Assembly (NCBI GenBank): GCA_017544805.1
Contig: JAFYDK010000001.1
Span: 1-64,000 of the forward strand
DNA length: 64,000 nt
From: Bacteroidales bacterium
GTDB lineage: Bacteria; Bacteroidota; Bacteroidia; Bacteroidales; UBA3824
Direction of reading: 5' to 3'
Shown here: piece by piece, positions 51,577 through 60,084 of the stretch
How positions within the stretch are numbered: position 1 is the stretch's first letter
Layout of the letters: each line of letters opens with the position of its first letter
Position numbers and translations under genes: made by a program
Notes under the pieces: model-generated
Told to the model about the DNA's origin: nothing
The model's database searches: none
The model's input: the letters and a program-made list of their open reading frames with translations, nothing else

Positions 51577-54285
51577 ATGCAGATATTAAAAAAACATATA
51601 AAAGTATTCATGCTACTGTTCGCGTCAGTATTTTGTTGTAGCGGTCTGAGTGCCCAAAACAACAAAGCAAATACTATCCGCGAACGGGACAGTCTTATCA
51701 ATCTTATTAACAAAAATCCGGAAGATCCAAAAAGTGGAAAATGGTATTATGAACTCTCAAACCGGTATTTAACATTAGGACAATACGCAAAAGTTTTGGA
51801 GTCGGCTCAAAAAGCAATTACGGCATCCAAAATGGCGAAAGATACCAACACCACCCTTAACTCGTATTTGATGTTAGGACACGTAGATATTCTTGACGAT
51901 CAACCTGTTAAGGCTATTGAATGTTATCTTTCTGCCCGTAAACTTTTGGAAAAAATGAACCAACCCAAACGTGATGCGGAAATAGTAACGCAAATCGGTT
52001 TGGTATATTTCAACAGAGGACATTATCAAAAGGCGGCAGAAAGTTTCCAAGAGGCTTTGAGCAAACAAGAAAAATTATCTAACGAAGATGGCATCATAGC
52101 CAATACGAAATATCTCGCTATTTGCAATTACATGTTAGGCAAATACGATGAATCAATTGTCGGATACGAACTTCTTCTGAAAAAATACCGCGAACGTGAC
52201 GATTGGGAAAATACCAAAATGGTATATCAACGTCTTAACGAAATCTATCAAAAACAAGAAGATTACGACAAAGTTTTCAAATGCAATTACGATTTGTACA
52301 ATTTATGTACGGCTCACGATAATATCAAAGAATCCCTCAATGCACTCAACAACGTGGCATATTGCTATGTCTGCATACGTAAATATGACAAAGCGATAAA
52401 ATATTATACCCAGTTGTTGGAGTCCGACAAGAAATTCTCCAACGATGAAAAAATTGACGCCGGTACATACACAAGTCTTGGTCTATGCTATCAAAATATG
52501 GACAACTTAGACAAATCCATAGAAAACCTTCAAAAAGCTGTTGCAATCCGTCAAAAATACAATCAGAATTTTGAAGCGGCTACTATAGACAACATCATGG
52601 CACTAATTTATCTCAAAGAGGAAGACTTACATAACGCTGAATATCATGTAGAAAGAGCTGTTATTGAGGCGGAAAAAGCCAGCGATAACGGTTATGACGA
52701 CGACGGTGAATTAAGAAAAGCGGTTTATATTACATATAATAAAGTGTTATCTGCTAAAGGCGAGGACAAAAAAGCAACAGATTATTATAAAAAGTATCTT
52801 TCTTTGAGAGATTCTTCGCAAATGGCAAAAGAGATGCGCGAGCGCAGAATGGCTGAAGAGTTAAGAAAACTTGCCGATGCCGAAGAAAAATATCAAAAAG
52901 GACTTGATAAAGAGGAATTTACAGAACTTAACGCTGCAAATCTCCAACTTATAGCAGAAAACCGTCAGAGGGAAATCGAACTTCTTACCAAAAACAATGA
53001 AATTCAGGAAATGGAAAAGAAGCGTATCGAACAATCCCTTATTCTTGCCCGCCAACAACAAGAAGCGTTGAAAAAAGAAAACGAAATCCGTGCACTTCAG
53101 TTGGAAAGGGAAAAAGCGGAAACCAGATTGAAATTGCAAGACGCTGCTGAAAAAGACCACCAAAGGGAAATCAAACTCTTGGAAGAACAACGTAAAAACC
53201 AAGCTCTTACGATTGAAAACCAACAAAAGGCGGCTAAACAAATGCGTCTTATAGTTTATATGGCATTTGCAATGATTTTGTTTTTCATCGTCGTGTTTAT
53301 CATGATGAGAAAGAAAAACAAAAAACTCAAAGAGCAGCAAAAAGAAATTGAACAAAAAAATGCCGTTCTCGTTACCAAAAACGACGAGATTATGAGCATC
53401 AACAACGAGCTTTCAAGACAAAAGGAAATCATCGAAAAGGCAAACCAGTCTATCACAGATAGTATCGTATACGCTAAACGTATACAAACTGCGGTATGTC
53501 CATCCCCGACTTTCCTTTCTACGTTCAACTTTGAATATTTCCTTGTTTTCAGACCAAGAGACATCGTCAGCGGCGACTATTATTGGTTTTACAGCGATAA
53601 CAAGGATTTTGTTTACATCGTAGCAGCCGATTGTACGGGACACGGCGTTCCGGGTGCGTTCATGAGTATGTTGGGCGTTTCGCTTTTCAACAAAATCGTT
53701 GCGGAAAGAAACGTACATGAACCTGCCGATATTTTGACAGAATTAAGAAAAGAAATCAAAATCGCTCTACACCAAGAGTCTATGAATTCGGCTCAAAAAG
53801 ACGGTATGGACTTATCACTAGTAAAATACAATCTGAAAGACAATAGTTTAACCTTCTCAGGTGCTAATAATAACGGCTATTTGATTCAAAGATTTTCACA
53901 TGAAGAAGAGGATTTGGCAAAAAGCAATTTGGCAAAACCGGAATTTTTAAGAGAAAACTTAGGCAGTTATACAAAACTTACGGTAATGCCTGCTGATCCT
54001 ATGCCTATCGGTGTGTATATCAGAGAGAAAGAAAGATTTTCTCAAAAAGAATACAAACTCAGAAAAGGAGATAGTTTCTACCTTACCTCTGACGGTTACA
54101 TCGATCAGTTCGGCGGCGAACACGGCAGAAAATTCTTAACCAAAAACTTTGAAAAAATGCTCCTTGATATTAACGGTTATTCCATGGATCGCCAAGAAGA
54201 AATCGTTATAGCAACTCATGAAAAATGGATTGGAACCAATTATACACAATTGGACGATATTATCGTAATCGGAATCAGAGTTTAA
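51577..54285 (+). CDS. TPR-containing SpoIIE/PP2C-type Ser/Thr phosphatase, membrane protein (second)
   Basis: 902 residues. A signal peptide ends near residue 27 (CSGLSAQ). Many TPRs follow (about 55-420), then a Glu/Gln/Lys-rich coiled coil (about 425-550), one membrane helix (about 555-578, IVYMAFAMILFFIVVFIMM), more coiled coil, and a SpoIIE-type PP2C domain (about 640-902). Motifs SGDYYW, ADCTGHGVPGAFMSMLG, TSDGYIDQFGG and LDDIIVIG are intact. It is probably a membrane sensor whose outer TPR region binds a protein and whose inner domain dephosphorylates a partner. The CYTH gene follows after 16 bases. Confidence 0.92.
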   Translation: MQILKKHIKVFMLLFASVFCCSGLSAQNNKANTIRERDSLINLINKNPEDPKSGKWYYELSNRYLTLGQYAKVLESAQKAITASKMAKDTNTTLNSYLMLGHVDILDDQPVKAIECYLSARKLLEKMNQPKRDAEIVTQIGLVYFNRGHYQKAAESFQEALSKQEKLSNEDGIIANTKYLAICNYMLGKYDESIVGYELLLKKYRERDDWENTKMVYQRLNEIYQKQEDYDKVFKCNYDLYNLCTAHDNIKESLNALNNVAYCYVCIRKYDKAIKYYTQLLESDKKFSNDEKIDAGTYTSLGLCYQNMDNLDKSIENLQKAVAIRQKYNQNFEAATIDNIMALIYLKEEDLHNAEYHVERAVIEAEKASDNGYDDDGELRKAVYITYNKVLSAKGEDKKATDYYKKYLSLRDSSQMAKEMRERRMAEELRKLADAEEKYQKGLDKEEFTELNAANLQLIAENRQREIELLTKNNEIQEMEKKRIEQSLILARQQQEALKKENEIRALQLEREKAETRLKLQDAAEKDHQREIKLLEEQRKNQALTIENQQKAAKQMRLIVYMAFAMILFFIVVFIMMRKKNKKLKEQQKEIEQKNAVLVTKNDEIMSINNELSRQKEIIEKANQSITDSIVYAKRIQTAVCPSPTFLSTFNFEYFLVFRPRDIVSGDYYWFYSDNKDFVYIVAADCTGHGVPGAFMSMLGVSLFNKIVAERNVHEPADILTELRKEIKIALHQESMNSAQKDGMDLSLVKYNLKDNSLTFSGANNNGYLIQRFSHEEEDLAKSNLAKPEFLRENLGSYTKLTVMPADPMPIGVYIREKERFSQKEYKLRKGDSFYLTSDGYIDQFGGEHGRKFLTKNFEKMLLDINGYSMDRQEEIVIATHEKWIGTNYTQLDDIIVIGIRV

Positions 54286-54301
54286 AAAAAGGAAACAAAA
54301 A

Positions 54302-54769
54302 ATGGCTTACGAAATTGAACGGAAATTTTTAGTAAAAGGTGAATTCAAACATCTTGCCTCAAGCAGTACTTACATAGTACAAGGTTATTTGTACTCGTCG
54401 CCGCAAAAATCGGTAAGAATTAGAATAAAAGGCGACAAAGGTTTTATAACGGTAAAAAGCAACGTCGCCGACACTGAAATCACCCGTAACGAATGGGAAT
54501 ATGAAATTCCTGCAAGCGATGCCCACGAAATGCTGAAACTTTGCAGCAAAAATATTGTGGAAAAAACAAGATATATAGTCAATTATAAAAACATGGTTTT
54601 GGAAATTGACGAATTTTACGGGGACAATGAAGGATTATTATTAGCAGAAATAGAGCTGACATACGAAACCCAACGTTTTGATAAACCGGATTTTTTAGGC
54701 GAAGAAGTAACAACAGATACCCGTTATTTCAACTCCGAACTCGCAAAAAAACCGTACAAAAATTGGTAA
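54302..54769 (+). CDS. CYTH domain protein (probable triphosphatase)
   Basis: 155 residues. The ExExK motif is at the start (EIERKFLVKG, residues 4-13). The tunnel strands supply further charged residues: SVRIRIKGDKGFITVKS, EWEYEIP, KTRYIV, LEIDEFYG and LLAEIELTYE. This set matches bacterial CYTH proteins of the NE1496/YgiF class, which split inorganic triphosphate or similar compounds with Mg. It follows the PP2C gene closely. It ends at a palindrome shared with the convergent gene. Confidence 0.92.
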   Translation: MAYEIERKFLVKGEFKHLASSSTYIVQGYLYSSPQKSVRIRIKGDKGFITVKSNVADTEITRNEWEYEIPASDAHEMLKLCSKNIVEKTRYIVNYKNMVLEIDEFYGDNEGLLLAEIELTYETQRFDKPDFLGEEVTTDTRYFNSELAKKPYKNW

Positions 54770-54805
54770 AAACCTTAAAACAAAGGTCTTTGTTCTAAGG
54801 TTTTT
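54768..54805. terminator. Bidirectional terminator overlapping the end of the HEAT-like gene
   Basis: AAAAACCTTAAAACAAAG (54768-54785) pairs with CTTTGTTCTAAGGTTTTT (54788-54805) with one mismatch and a two-base loop. The last codons and stop of the minus-strand gene lie inside. Confidence 0.8.
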
Positions 54806-55305
54806 AAGTATTCTTCGGCTGCTTGGTATATTCCAAGCAAATGCTCCTGAGCAGTTTTCTTTTTCTCTAACACTCTGTCAAACAGCATTGAAGCAGTCTT
54901 ATTATCGAGATTAGAGGTGCAGTTTTCTAAAAGTGTCAGAATATCGAAAACTATTTCAAAATCGCTGAAACTCAACAGCATATTAACAATTTCCTCCGCC
55001 TTTTCGGTAAAATCCATTCCGGAAAGCCACAATGAGGAAATAATGGATTTTTTAATCCCGGGGTCTTGAACCTTTGACATAAAATCAAAAGCCATAAATG
55101 CGGTTTCAGAGGTTTTCAGACTGCTGATAATGTCGTAAATAACGCTTTTAACCTCTTGAGAACGGTTAGAAACCAAAAGCTCCAAGACGTTCGGCAACAT
55201 AACGGCATCACCGTTTTCGCGGTAATAATGAAGCAAACCGGGCAGCTGAGAATCAGAATCGTTTTGCAATTTTTGCAAAAAAAGTTTTCTTTCTTGACTG
55301 TTCAT
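54775..55305 (-). CDS. HEAT-like helical repeat protein of unknown function
   Basis: 176 residues, all predicted helix, cytoplasmic, with no signal peptide. Helical pairs such as VLELLVSNRSQEVKSVIYDIISSL and FDFMSKVQDPGIKKSIISSLWLSG resemble HEAT/armadillo repeats. I do not recognise a family. It is probably a scaffold or adaptor. It is encoded against the CYTH gene. Confidence 0.7.
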   Translation of the reverse strand: MNSQERKLFLQKLQNDSDSQLPGLLHYYRENGDAVMLPNVLELLVSNRSQEVKSVIYDIISSLKTSETAFMAFDFMSKVQDPGIKKSIISSLWLSGMDFTEKAEEIVNMLLSFSDFEIVFDILTLLENCTSNLDNKTASMLFDRVLEKKKTAQEHLLGIYQAAEEYLKTLEQRPLF

Positions 55306-55331
55306 ACAACTAAATATTAAAATAGCAACGG

Positions 55332-55339
55332 CAAAGTTA
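55332..55339 (-). promoter_or_regulatory. Putative -7 box of the HEAT-like gene
   Basis: Minus-strand TAACTTTG (complement of 55332-55339) fits TAnnTTTG, 26 bases before the ATG at 55305. Confidence 0.35.
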
Positions 55340-55382
55340 AAAAAAATTATCTGAAAATAACGTTTTTTATTTCAGAAAATAT

Positions 55383-55390
55383 TATCTTTG
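55383..55390 (+). promoter_or_regulatory. Putative -7 box of the lipoprotein gene
   Basis: TATCTTTG fits TAnnTTTG, 64 bases before the ATG at 55455. No -33 box is seen. Confidence 0.35.
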
Positions 55391-55454
55391 TCAAAAATTT
55401 TGCAATAAAGACTTTAGATAATCAGTTATAATCTAAAAAGTTAGCAGATTATTT

Positions 55455-56321
55455 ATGAAAAGAACGAAACACATAATACCTGTATTGGTGCTTTTGGTAT
55501 CAGTTTTGTGCGGTTGTGGTTCATCAGGAACACCCTACAAAACCAAAAAAGATATGCGCGAGGCTGCCAAAGAAAAGACTTCTGGACACAACGAAGCCGC
55601 TGTTTATTATACGCTACCTTCGCCCTTGGAGGTCGCTTATATAATACAGTCAACAGGCGTTGATTACGACTTAAAACTCCTTCACAAAACAGAGTTAGGA
55701 GTCAGATATTCAACAAACAGGGCAGCTGCCATAAATCTCGGAATTTACGGGGCTGATTTGAGTTATTCGATTTATTTCAATCAACAACAAGTTGCTCTGA
55801 AATATCTCGACTGCATTAAAGATTTGTCAAACAATTTGGATATTTCAGATGCAAAACTGCAAGACAAACTCAAAGAAATGGAAGAAAATATACAAAATAG
55901 AGAAACGTTAAAAAAAATGGTTTCTCAGACTTTTTTCCATTCCGATGCGTTATTAAAAGAAAGCAGTAGAAAACAAACAGCCGTAATGGTTGCCGCCGGA
56001 ATGTGGATAGAAAGCCTTTATATTTCGACACAACTCTCTTACGGTGAACCGAATTCCAATCCAAGATTGTCGAAATCGGTTATAGAACAGGGTCTTGTAT
56101 TTGAAGACTTGTACAATATGCTTTCAACTTTTAGTTCAAGCAGCGACATCGAGTACATCAAAAACGAACTTATGCCGCTCAAAAATAGTTTCAAAACCAT
56201 AAACAAGCAGTTGGGCAATACGTATTTATCCTCAGAGAAAAACAAAGTAGATGCAAAGCTTTTTGAAAAACTTTGCGAGGCGGTAAAAGACGTGCGCAAC
56301 AATTTTACACAGTTGTTTTAA
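55455..56321 (+). CDS. Lipoprotein of unknown function
   Basis: 288 residues. The lipobox is VSVLCGC with the lipid Cys about residue 23. The mature protein is largely helical, with paired segments such as DISDAKLQDKLKEMEENIQNRETLKKM in the middle and KSFKTINKQLGN-like helices near the end. It matches no family I know. A similar-looking exported small protein follows after 29 bases. Confidence 0.75.
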   Translation: MKRTKHIIPVLVLLVSVLCGCGSSGTPYKTKKDMREAAKEKTSGHNEAAVYYTLPSPLEVAYIIQSTGVDYDLKLLHKTELGVRYSTNRAAAINLGIYGADLSYSIYFNQQQVALKYLDCIKDLSNNLDISDAKLQDKLKEMEENIQNRETLKKMVSQTFFHSDALLKESSRKQTAVMVAAGMWIESLYISTQLSYGEPNSNPRLSKSVIEQGLVFEDLYNMLSTFSSSSDIEYIKNELMPLKNSFKTINKQLGNTYLSSEKNKVDAKLFEKLCEAVKDVRNNFTQLF

Positions 56322-56350
56322 ATAAAAAAATTACAACGATTGATTAACGA

Positions 56351-56845
56351 ATGAAAATAAACTTTTTGGACATGAAAAAATTTTTAATTATAGCCTTGTT
56401 ATCAACGGTAATTAATTTCTCGGCAAAGGCTCAATGTCATGAATACATTGAAACCATTGCTGAATCGGAGTTGGAACCGTACATTTTGGACGGAAATTTC
56501 ATTGCCCCGATTGTCACCGAGGGTGAAACCGTAACTTTAACAAGAACTTTTCTCGCCGGACAAAGTTATAAAATAGATGTCTGCGGAATGGATATGTTTT
56601 TTAAGGAAATCACTATTACGGAGGAAAAAAACGTAGTTTTCAAAAATTTCGGAAAAGACTCTGAGGACAAAATGTTCACAACCTCGGAAGGCACTACACT
56701 GCCCGTTTACGGACTGAATTTTTATGAATTTACTCCCGACCATACCATGAACCTTAAAATTAAAGTCAAAATCACACCGTTTGAAGGCGGCGGCGGACTC
56801 AAATTGGAAGGTTGTTTAGGTATCCTCGTCGGTTTCCAAAAATAA
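56351..56845 (+). CDS. Small exported protein of unknown function
   Basis: 164 residues. A signal peptide (MKKFLIIALLSTVINFSAKAQ) begins at Met 8; the ATG at 56372 is an equally good start. The mature part is beta-rich with four Cys residues (QCHEY, DVCGM, GCLG and nearby) that could form disulfides. The ending has GGGGLKLEGCLGILVGFQ. No family is recognised. It is probably cotranscribed with the lipoprotein gene. Confidence 0.7.
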   Translation: MKINFLDMKKFLIIALLSTVINFSAKAQCHEYIETIAESELEPYILDGNFIAPIVTEGETVTLTRTFLAGQSYKIDVCGMDMFFKEITITEEKNVVFKNFGKDSEDKMFTTSEGTTLPVYGLNFYEFTPDHTMNLKIKVKITPFEGGGGLKLEGCLGILVGFQK

Positions 56846-56951
56846 AAAGACTAAAAATAAATAACGGTACATTTGCGACACAAAAAAATTCTCCGTTTGT
56901 ATTTTAATTGTCAAACAATTACAAACGTTATGAAATTTTTTTGCCTTAAAA

Positions 56952-56984
56952 TTTGACAATGTTGCCGTTTATTATGTAACTTCG
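56952..56984 (+). promoter_or_regulatory. Promoter of the Asp-rich protein gene
   Basis: TTTG (56952-56955), 21 bases, TAACTTCG (56977-56984), one base from TAnnTTTG. Transcription from about 56991 would give a 53-base leader. Confidence 0.4.
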
Positions 56985-57043
56985 CAATGTTTTTTAAAAA
57001 GAAAATTATAGACACCATTATTAAAAAAAATAAATTATAGAAA

Positions 57044-57544
57044 ATGAAGTTTAACAAAAACTATGATGCAAACAGCAATGATTTTGCATTCGACGAACTT
57101 GATAACAGCCACCAAAAAGGCTATCAGTTAGCCAGAAAGAAAAAATCTCTCGAGGAAGAAGATGCCGAATTTGACGACGAATTCTCAGATGAGAATTTTG
57201 ACGATTCTTTGTTGGATGATTTTGACGACGATATTGACGAGGTTGATTTTGACGACCTTGACTTGGATGAATTCGACGAAGAATTAAGCGATGACGATTT
57301 AGACGATGTTTTTAGCGGCAGCGGATCTTCGTCCCGTAAAAAGTCAAAGAATTCAAAAAAAGGTAAGAAATCTGACGACGATGATATGGACGATGATGAA
57401 ATTGATGACAGCCGTTTTTACAACGACGAATTCAAAGATTTCGACAACTACACCACCGTTACGGATTTTGACGACGACTTGGATTCGTATTTAGACAACG
57501 AAAACTATTCGGACGGATATTACGACTTCGACGACAGATACTAA
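57044..57544 (+). CDS. Highly acidic Asp-rich low-complexity protein
   Basis: 166 residues, about 38% Asp plus Glu by my count. A mixed N-terminus (MKFNKNYDANSNDFAFDELD, RKKK) leads to a first acidic block (about 36-90), a Ser/Lys spacer (SGSGSSSRKKSKNSKKGKK, about 91-110), and a second acidic block with Tyr and Phe (about 111-166). There is no signal peptide. It is probably disordered. It could mimic DNA, chaperone a basic protein or bind cations; I cannot choose. It has its own promoter and a perfect terminator, so it is very likely expressed. Confidence 0.75.
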   Translation: MKFNKNYDANSNDFAFDELDNSHQKGYQLARKKKSLEEEDAEFDDEFSDENFDDSLLDDFDDDIDEVDFDDLDLDEFDEELSDDDLDDVFSGSGSSSRKKSKNSKKGKKSDDDDMDDDEIDDSRFYNDEFKDFDNYTTVTDFDDDLDSYLDNENYSDGYYDFDDRY

Positions 57545-57600
57545 AAAAGAAACTCCGCCTTAAAAAAACAAATTGATTTTTAAGGCGGAGTTTCTTTTTT
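57543..57600. terminator. Bidirectional terminator after the Asp-rich gene
   Basis: A stem of more than 20 bp joins 57543-57566 and 57577-57600 (core ACTCCGCCTTAAAA / TTTTAAGGCGGAGT) and is flanked by A and T runs. It serves the Asp-rich gene and the opposite S41 protease gene. Confidence 0.93.
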
Positions 57601-57621
57601 TATTATAAATTTCCAAAATTT

Positions 57622-59226
57622 TTAATTATCAAAAACATTGTAATACTCCTCAGGCGAATTAATCAATTCCAACGCCGCATTGTATTCCTTATCTTGAGAA
57701 TTCAAAATCATCCGAGACTCGTTAGGACCGAACAAAAAGAACGCATAACGCGCTTTCAAATTCGTACAGATACGCTCTCGTGCCAAGGAATTAATGCTTT
57801 TATCATAATCCTTTCCCGTAATTTTCTGCATTTTAGTAGTATCGCTGACATGATAAACGTACAAAGACTCAAGCAATAAAGAATCAATAAAAAACATGCT
57901 TTTAAACTTTTGAAAAGTACCGTATTTTTTCAAATATTCCGCTCTTCTATTGTCAATATCGTCCATTACAAAATTGTCAATAACGCCGTTCTTAGCGAAA
58001 TCCTCCCAAAAATCAGCGATTTTTACAGTGTCCTCAGGAATGAAAATATCCGGAACAATTCCCATATCGGAATAAACTGGACGTTTTTTTATAATCGTCT
58101 GATAGACAAAAGCATCATCAAGTTTCAAATTTTTCAAAGAAATGTTTTCACCCTTTTCCTTTCTCTCGGAAAGTTCTTTTCCGTAGTCGGAAAATTTTCC
58201 GGGCGTGTACGGTTTTTGAATACAACGTCCTGAAGGCGTATAATATTTTGCCGTTGTAACCCTGATTTGCGAAGAATCACTCAAAGTAAAAATTCCTTGA
58301 ACAAGTCCCTTGCCGAAACTTCTTCTGCCAAGAATAACGCCTCTGTCCCAATCTTGAAGCGCACCTGCTACGACTTCACTTGCCGAAGCAGATTTCTCGT
58401 TGATAATCACGCAAACACGGCTCTTATGCAACAAACCTTTCTCCGTAGAAAAATAACTTTGGTCACGGTGTTCACCCCTCGCGCTCAAAATCTGACGATC
58501 GGAATCAAAAAAATTATCACAAACCTCAATACATGGCAATAAAAGTCCGCCCGGATTGTCCCGTAAATCCAAAATCAAATTAATACGTGATTTGCGCTTT
58601 TGAAATTTAGAAATCACCTCACGGAACTCCCGCCCTGTCGAGGTTGAAAAACGTGAAATTCTGACATAAACCGTCGTGTCGTTAGGCGCATAATACGACT
58701 CAATACTATTGTTAGGAACTTGCCCCTTAAAAAGCGTCATGGGACGGATTTTTTTGTCCTTTATAATACCAAGTACGACACTATCCTTTTTGTTACGATT
58801 AATAATTTCACAAATATCGGCATGAGAGTAAAGATGTCCCGTAACCTCTTCCCTATCAATATATGCGATTTTAGCACCCGGTTTTAATCCGGCTTTTTGA
58901 GCGGGACTCTCCGGGATCACATAAGTTATGGTCATCGAATCGTTAAACATTCTGAATTGAATACCTAATCCTCTTTTGAAAGCACTCTGCTTTTTAGCAT
59001 CTTCCTCGGCTTCGCGTTTAGTACGGTAAACGGTATGCGGATCCAACCTTTCAAACATGGTTTTAATGGTTTCCTCCACTAAACGCCTCATATTGATAGT
59101 ATCCAAATAATTATCAGAAAGACAACTGATTACGCTCTCAATTTTCTCCAATTCCGGATCCTGCTGAGCACGTAGGGGCATAACAAAAAACACGGAAAAA
59201 ATCAAAACAATAAATGTCTTAGTCAT
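57622..59226 (-). CDS. S41-family C-terminal processing peptidase with PDZ domain
   Basis: 534 residues with a signal peptide (FVMPLRAQ). The N-terminal helical part (EKIESVISCLSDNYLD) precedes a PDZ domain (about 85-170, FKRGLGIQFRMFNDSMTITYVIPESPAQKAGLKPGAKI). The protease core has DLRDNPGGLL, then the Ser nucleophile in KSASASEVVAGALQDW (about 282) and the Lys base in RSFGKGLVQG (about 307). CtpA-type enzymes process or clear envelope proteins. The C-terminal extension (about 400-534) is longer than in small members. Its ATG directly follows the sirtuin stop (TAGATG). Confidence 0.94.
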   Translation of the reverse strand: MTKTFIVLIFSVFFVMPLRAQQDPELEKIESVISCLSDNYLDTINMRRLVEETIKTMFERLDPHTVYRTKREAEEDAKKQSAFKRGLGIQFRMFNDSMTITYVIPESPAQKAGLKPGAKIAYIDREEVTGHLYSHADICEIINRNKKDSVVLGIIKDKKIRPMTLFKGQVPNNSIESYYAPNDTTVYVRISRFSTSTGREFREVISKFQKRKSRINLILDLRDNPGGLLLPCIEVCDNFFDSDRQILSARGEHRDQSYFSTEKGLLHKSRVCVIINEKSASASEVVAGALQDWDRGVILGRRSFGKGLVQGIFTLSDSSQIRVTTAKYYTPSGRCIQKPYTPGKFSDYGKELSERKEKGENISLKNLKLDDAFVYQTIIKKRPVYSDMGIVPDIFIPEDTVKIADFWEDFAKNGVIDNFVMDDIDNRRAEYLKKYGTFQKFKSMFFIDSLLLESLYVYHVSDTTKMQKITGKDYDKSINSLARERICTNLKARYAFFLFGPNESRMILNSQDKEYNAALELINSPEEYYNVFDN

Positions 59227-59976
59227 CTAAAGAGAATATATTTTGTTGAGAATTTCGGTTAAGGCTATTCCTGCTTTTTCAGGCAGATAAATATCCGTAA
59301 TACTGTCAGTATAAGCGGATTTTGATGGATTAATTTCGATAATTTTAGCACCTTTTTGTTTGGCTACAGTAGGAATATACGCAGCGGGAGTTACCTCGCC
59401 GGTAGTACCGATAACCAAAACGACGTCGGCTTTTTCTGCCAAAGCAAAAGATTCTTTATAAGCATTTTGAGGAATACCTTCTTCAAAAAATATGAAATCA
59501 GGTTTCAAAATTCCACCGCATTTACATTTAGGCGGCAAATTTTCCAAACTGACATCCTTTACCGAATACTTTTTTCCACAATTCATACAGACCATTTGGT
59601 CTAACGTTCCGTGAAACTCTATCACTTTTTTGCTGCCCGCTTTTTGATGGAGATTATCAATATTCATCGTAACGACAGCCTTCAAAAAACCAAGTTCTTC
59701 AAGTTTTGCCAAGGCTTTATGAGCCGAATTAGGTTCGGATTTTCCCCAATAATCATAAAAAATCTCTTTGATAGACTTCCAGCAAACAGAAGGTGAATCA
59801 ATAAAACGACTCAAAGAAAGTATTTCCGGATCGTATTTCGACCACAACCCTCCCTCGCCTCTGAACGAAGGAATACCGCTTTCAACGCTTATTCCCGCAC
59901 CCGTAAAGGCAATCATACTTTTTGCATTCTTTATTATCGATGCAATTTCAAGTACAGCATTTTCATTCATTTCCAC
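59227..59976 (-). CDS. cobB: NAD-dependent protein deacylase, Sir2 family
   Basis: 249 residues. The NAD motif is AFTGAGISVESGIPSFRGEGGLW (about 24-46). TMNIDNLHQKAGS carries the catalytic His region (NID...HG in HGTLDQMVCMNCGKKY). A zinc site is formed by CMNC and CKCGG (about 130-155). GTTGEVTPAA and EINPSKS close the Rossmann fold. It removes acetyl, succinyl or similar groups from protein Lys. It is cotranscribed with the S41 protease, with no gap between them. Confidence 0.94.
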   Translation of the reverse strand: MEMNENAVLEIASIIKNAKSMIAFTGAGISVESGIPSFRGEGGLWSKYDPEILSLSRFIDSPSVCWKSIKEIFYDYWGKSEPNSAHKALAKLEELGFLKAVVTMNIDNLHQKAGSKKVIEFHGTLDQMVCMNCGKKYSVKDVSLENLPPKCKCGGILKPDFIFFEEGIPQNAYKESFALAEKADVVLVIGTTGEVTPAAYIPTVAKQKGAKIIEINPSKSAYTDSITDIYLPEKAGIALTEILNKIYSL

Positions 59977-60002
59977 TCAGATTTTAGTTGCACAATTGTT
60001 TG

Positions 60003-60037
60003 CAAAGATAATTCTTTTTTATGGGAAATAATACAAA
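60003..60037 (-). promoter_or_regulatory. Putative promoter of the cobB-S41 unit
   Basis: Minus-strand TTTG (complement of 60034-60037), 23 bases, TATCTTTG (complement of 60003-60010), 26 bases before the ATG at 59976. Confidence 0.45.
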
Positions 60038-60084
60038 TTTAATTATTATTTTTTCCGATTTTATCTATCATTTTTCTTAAAACA

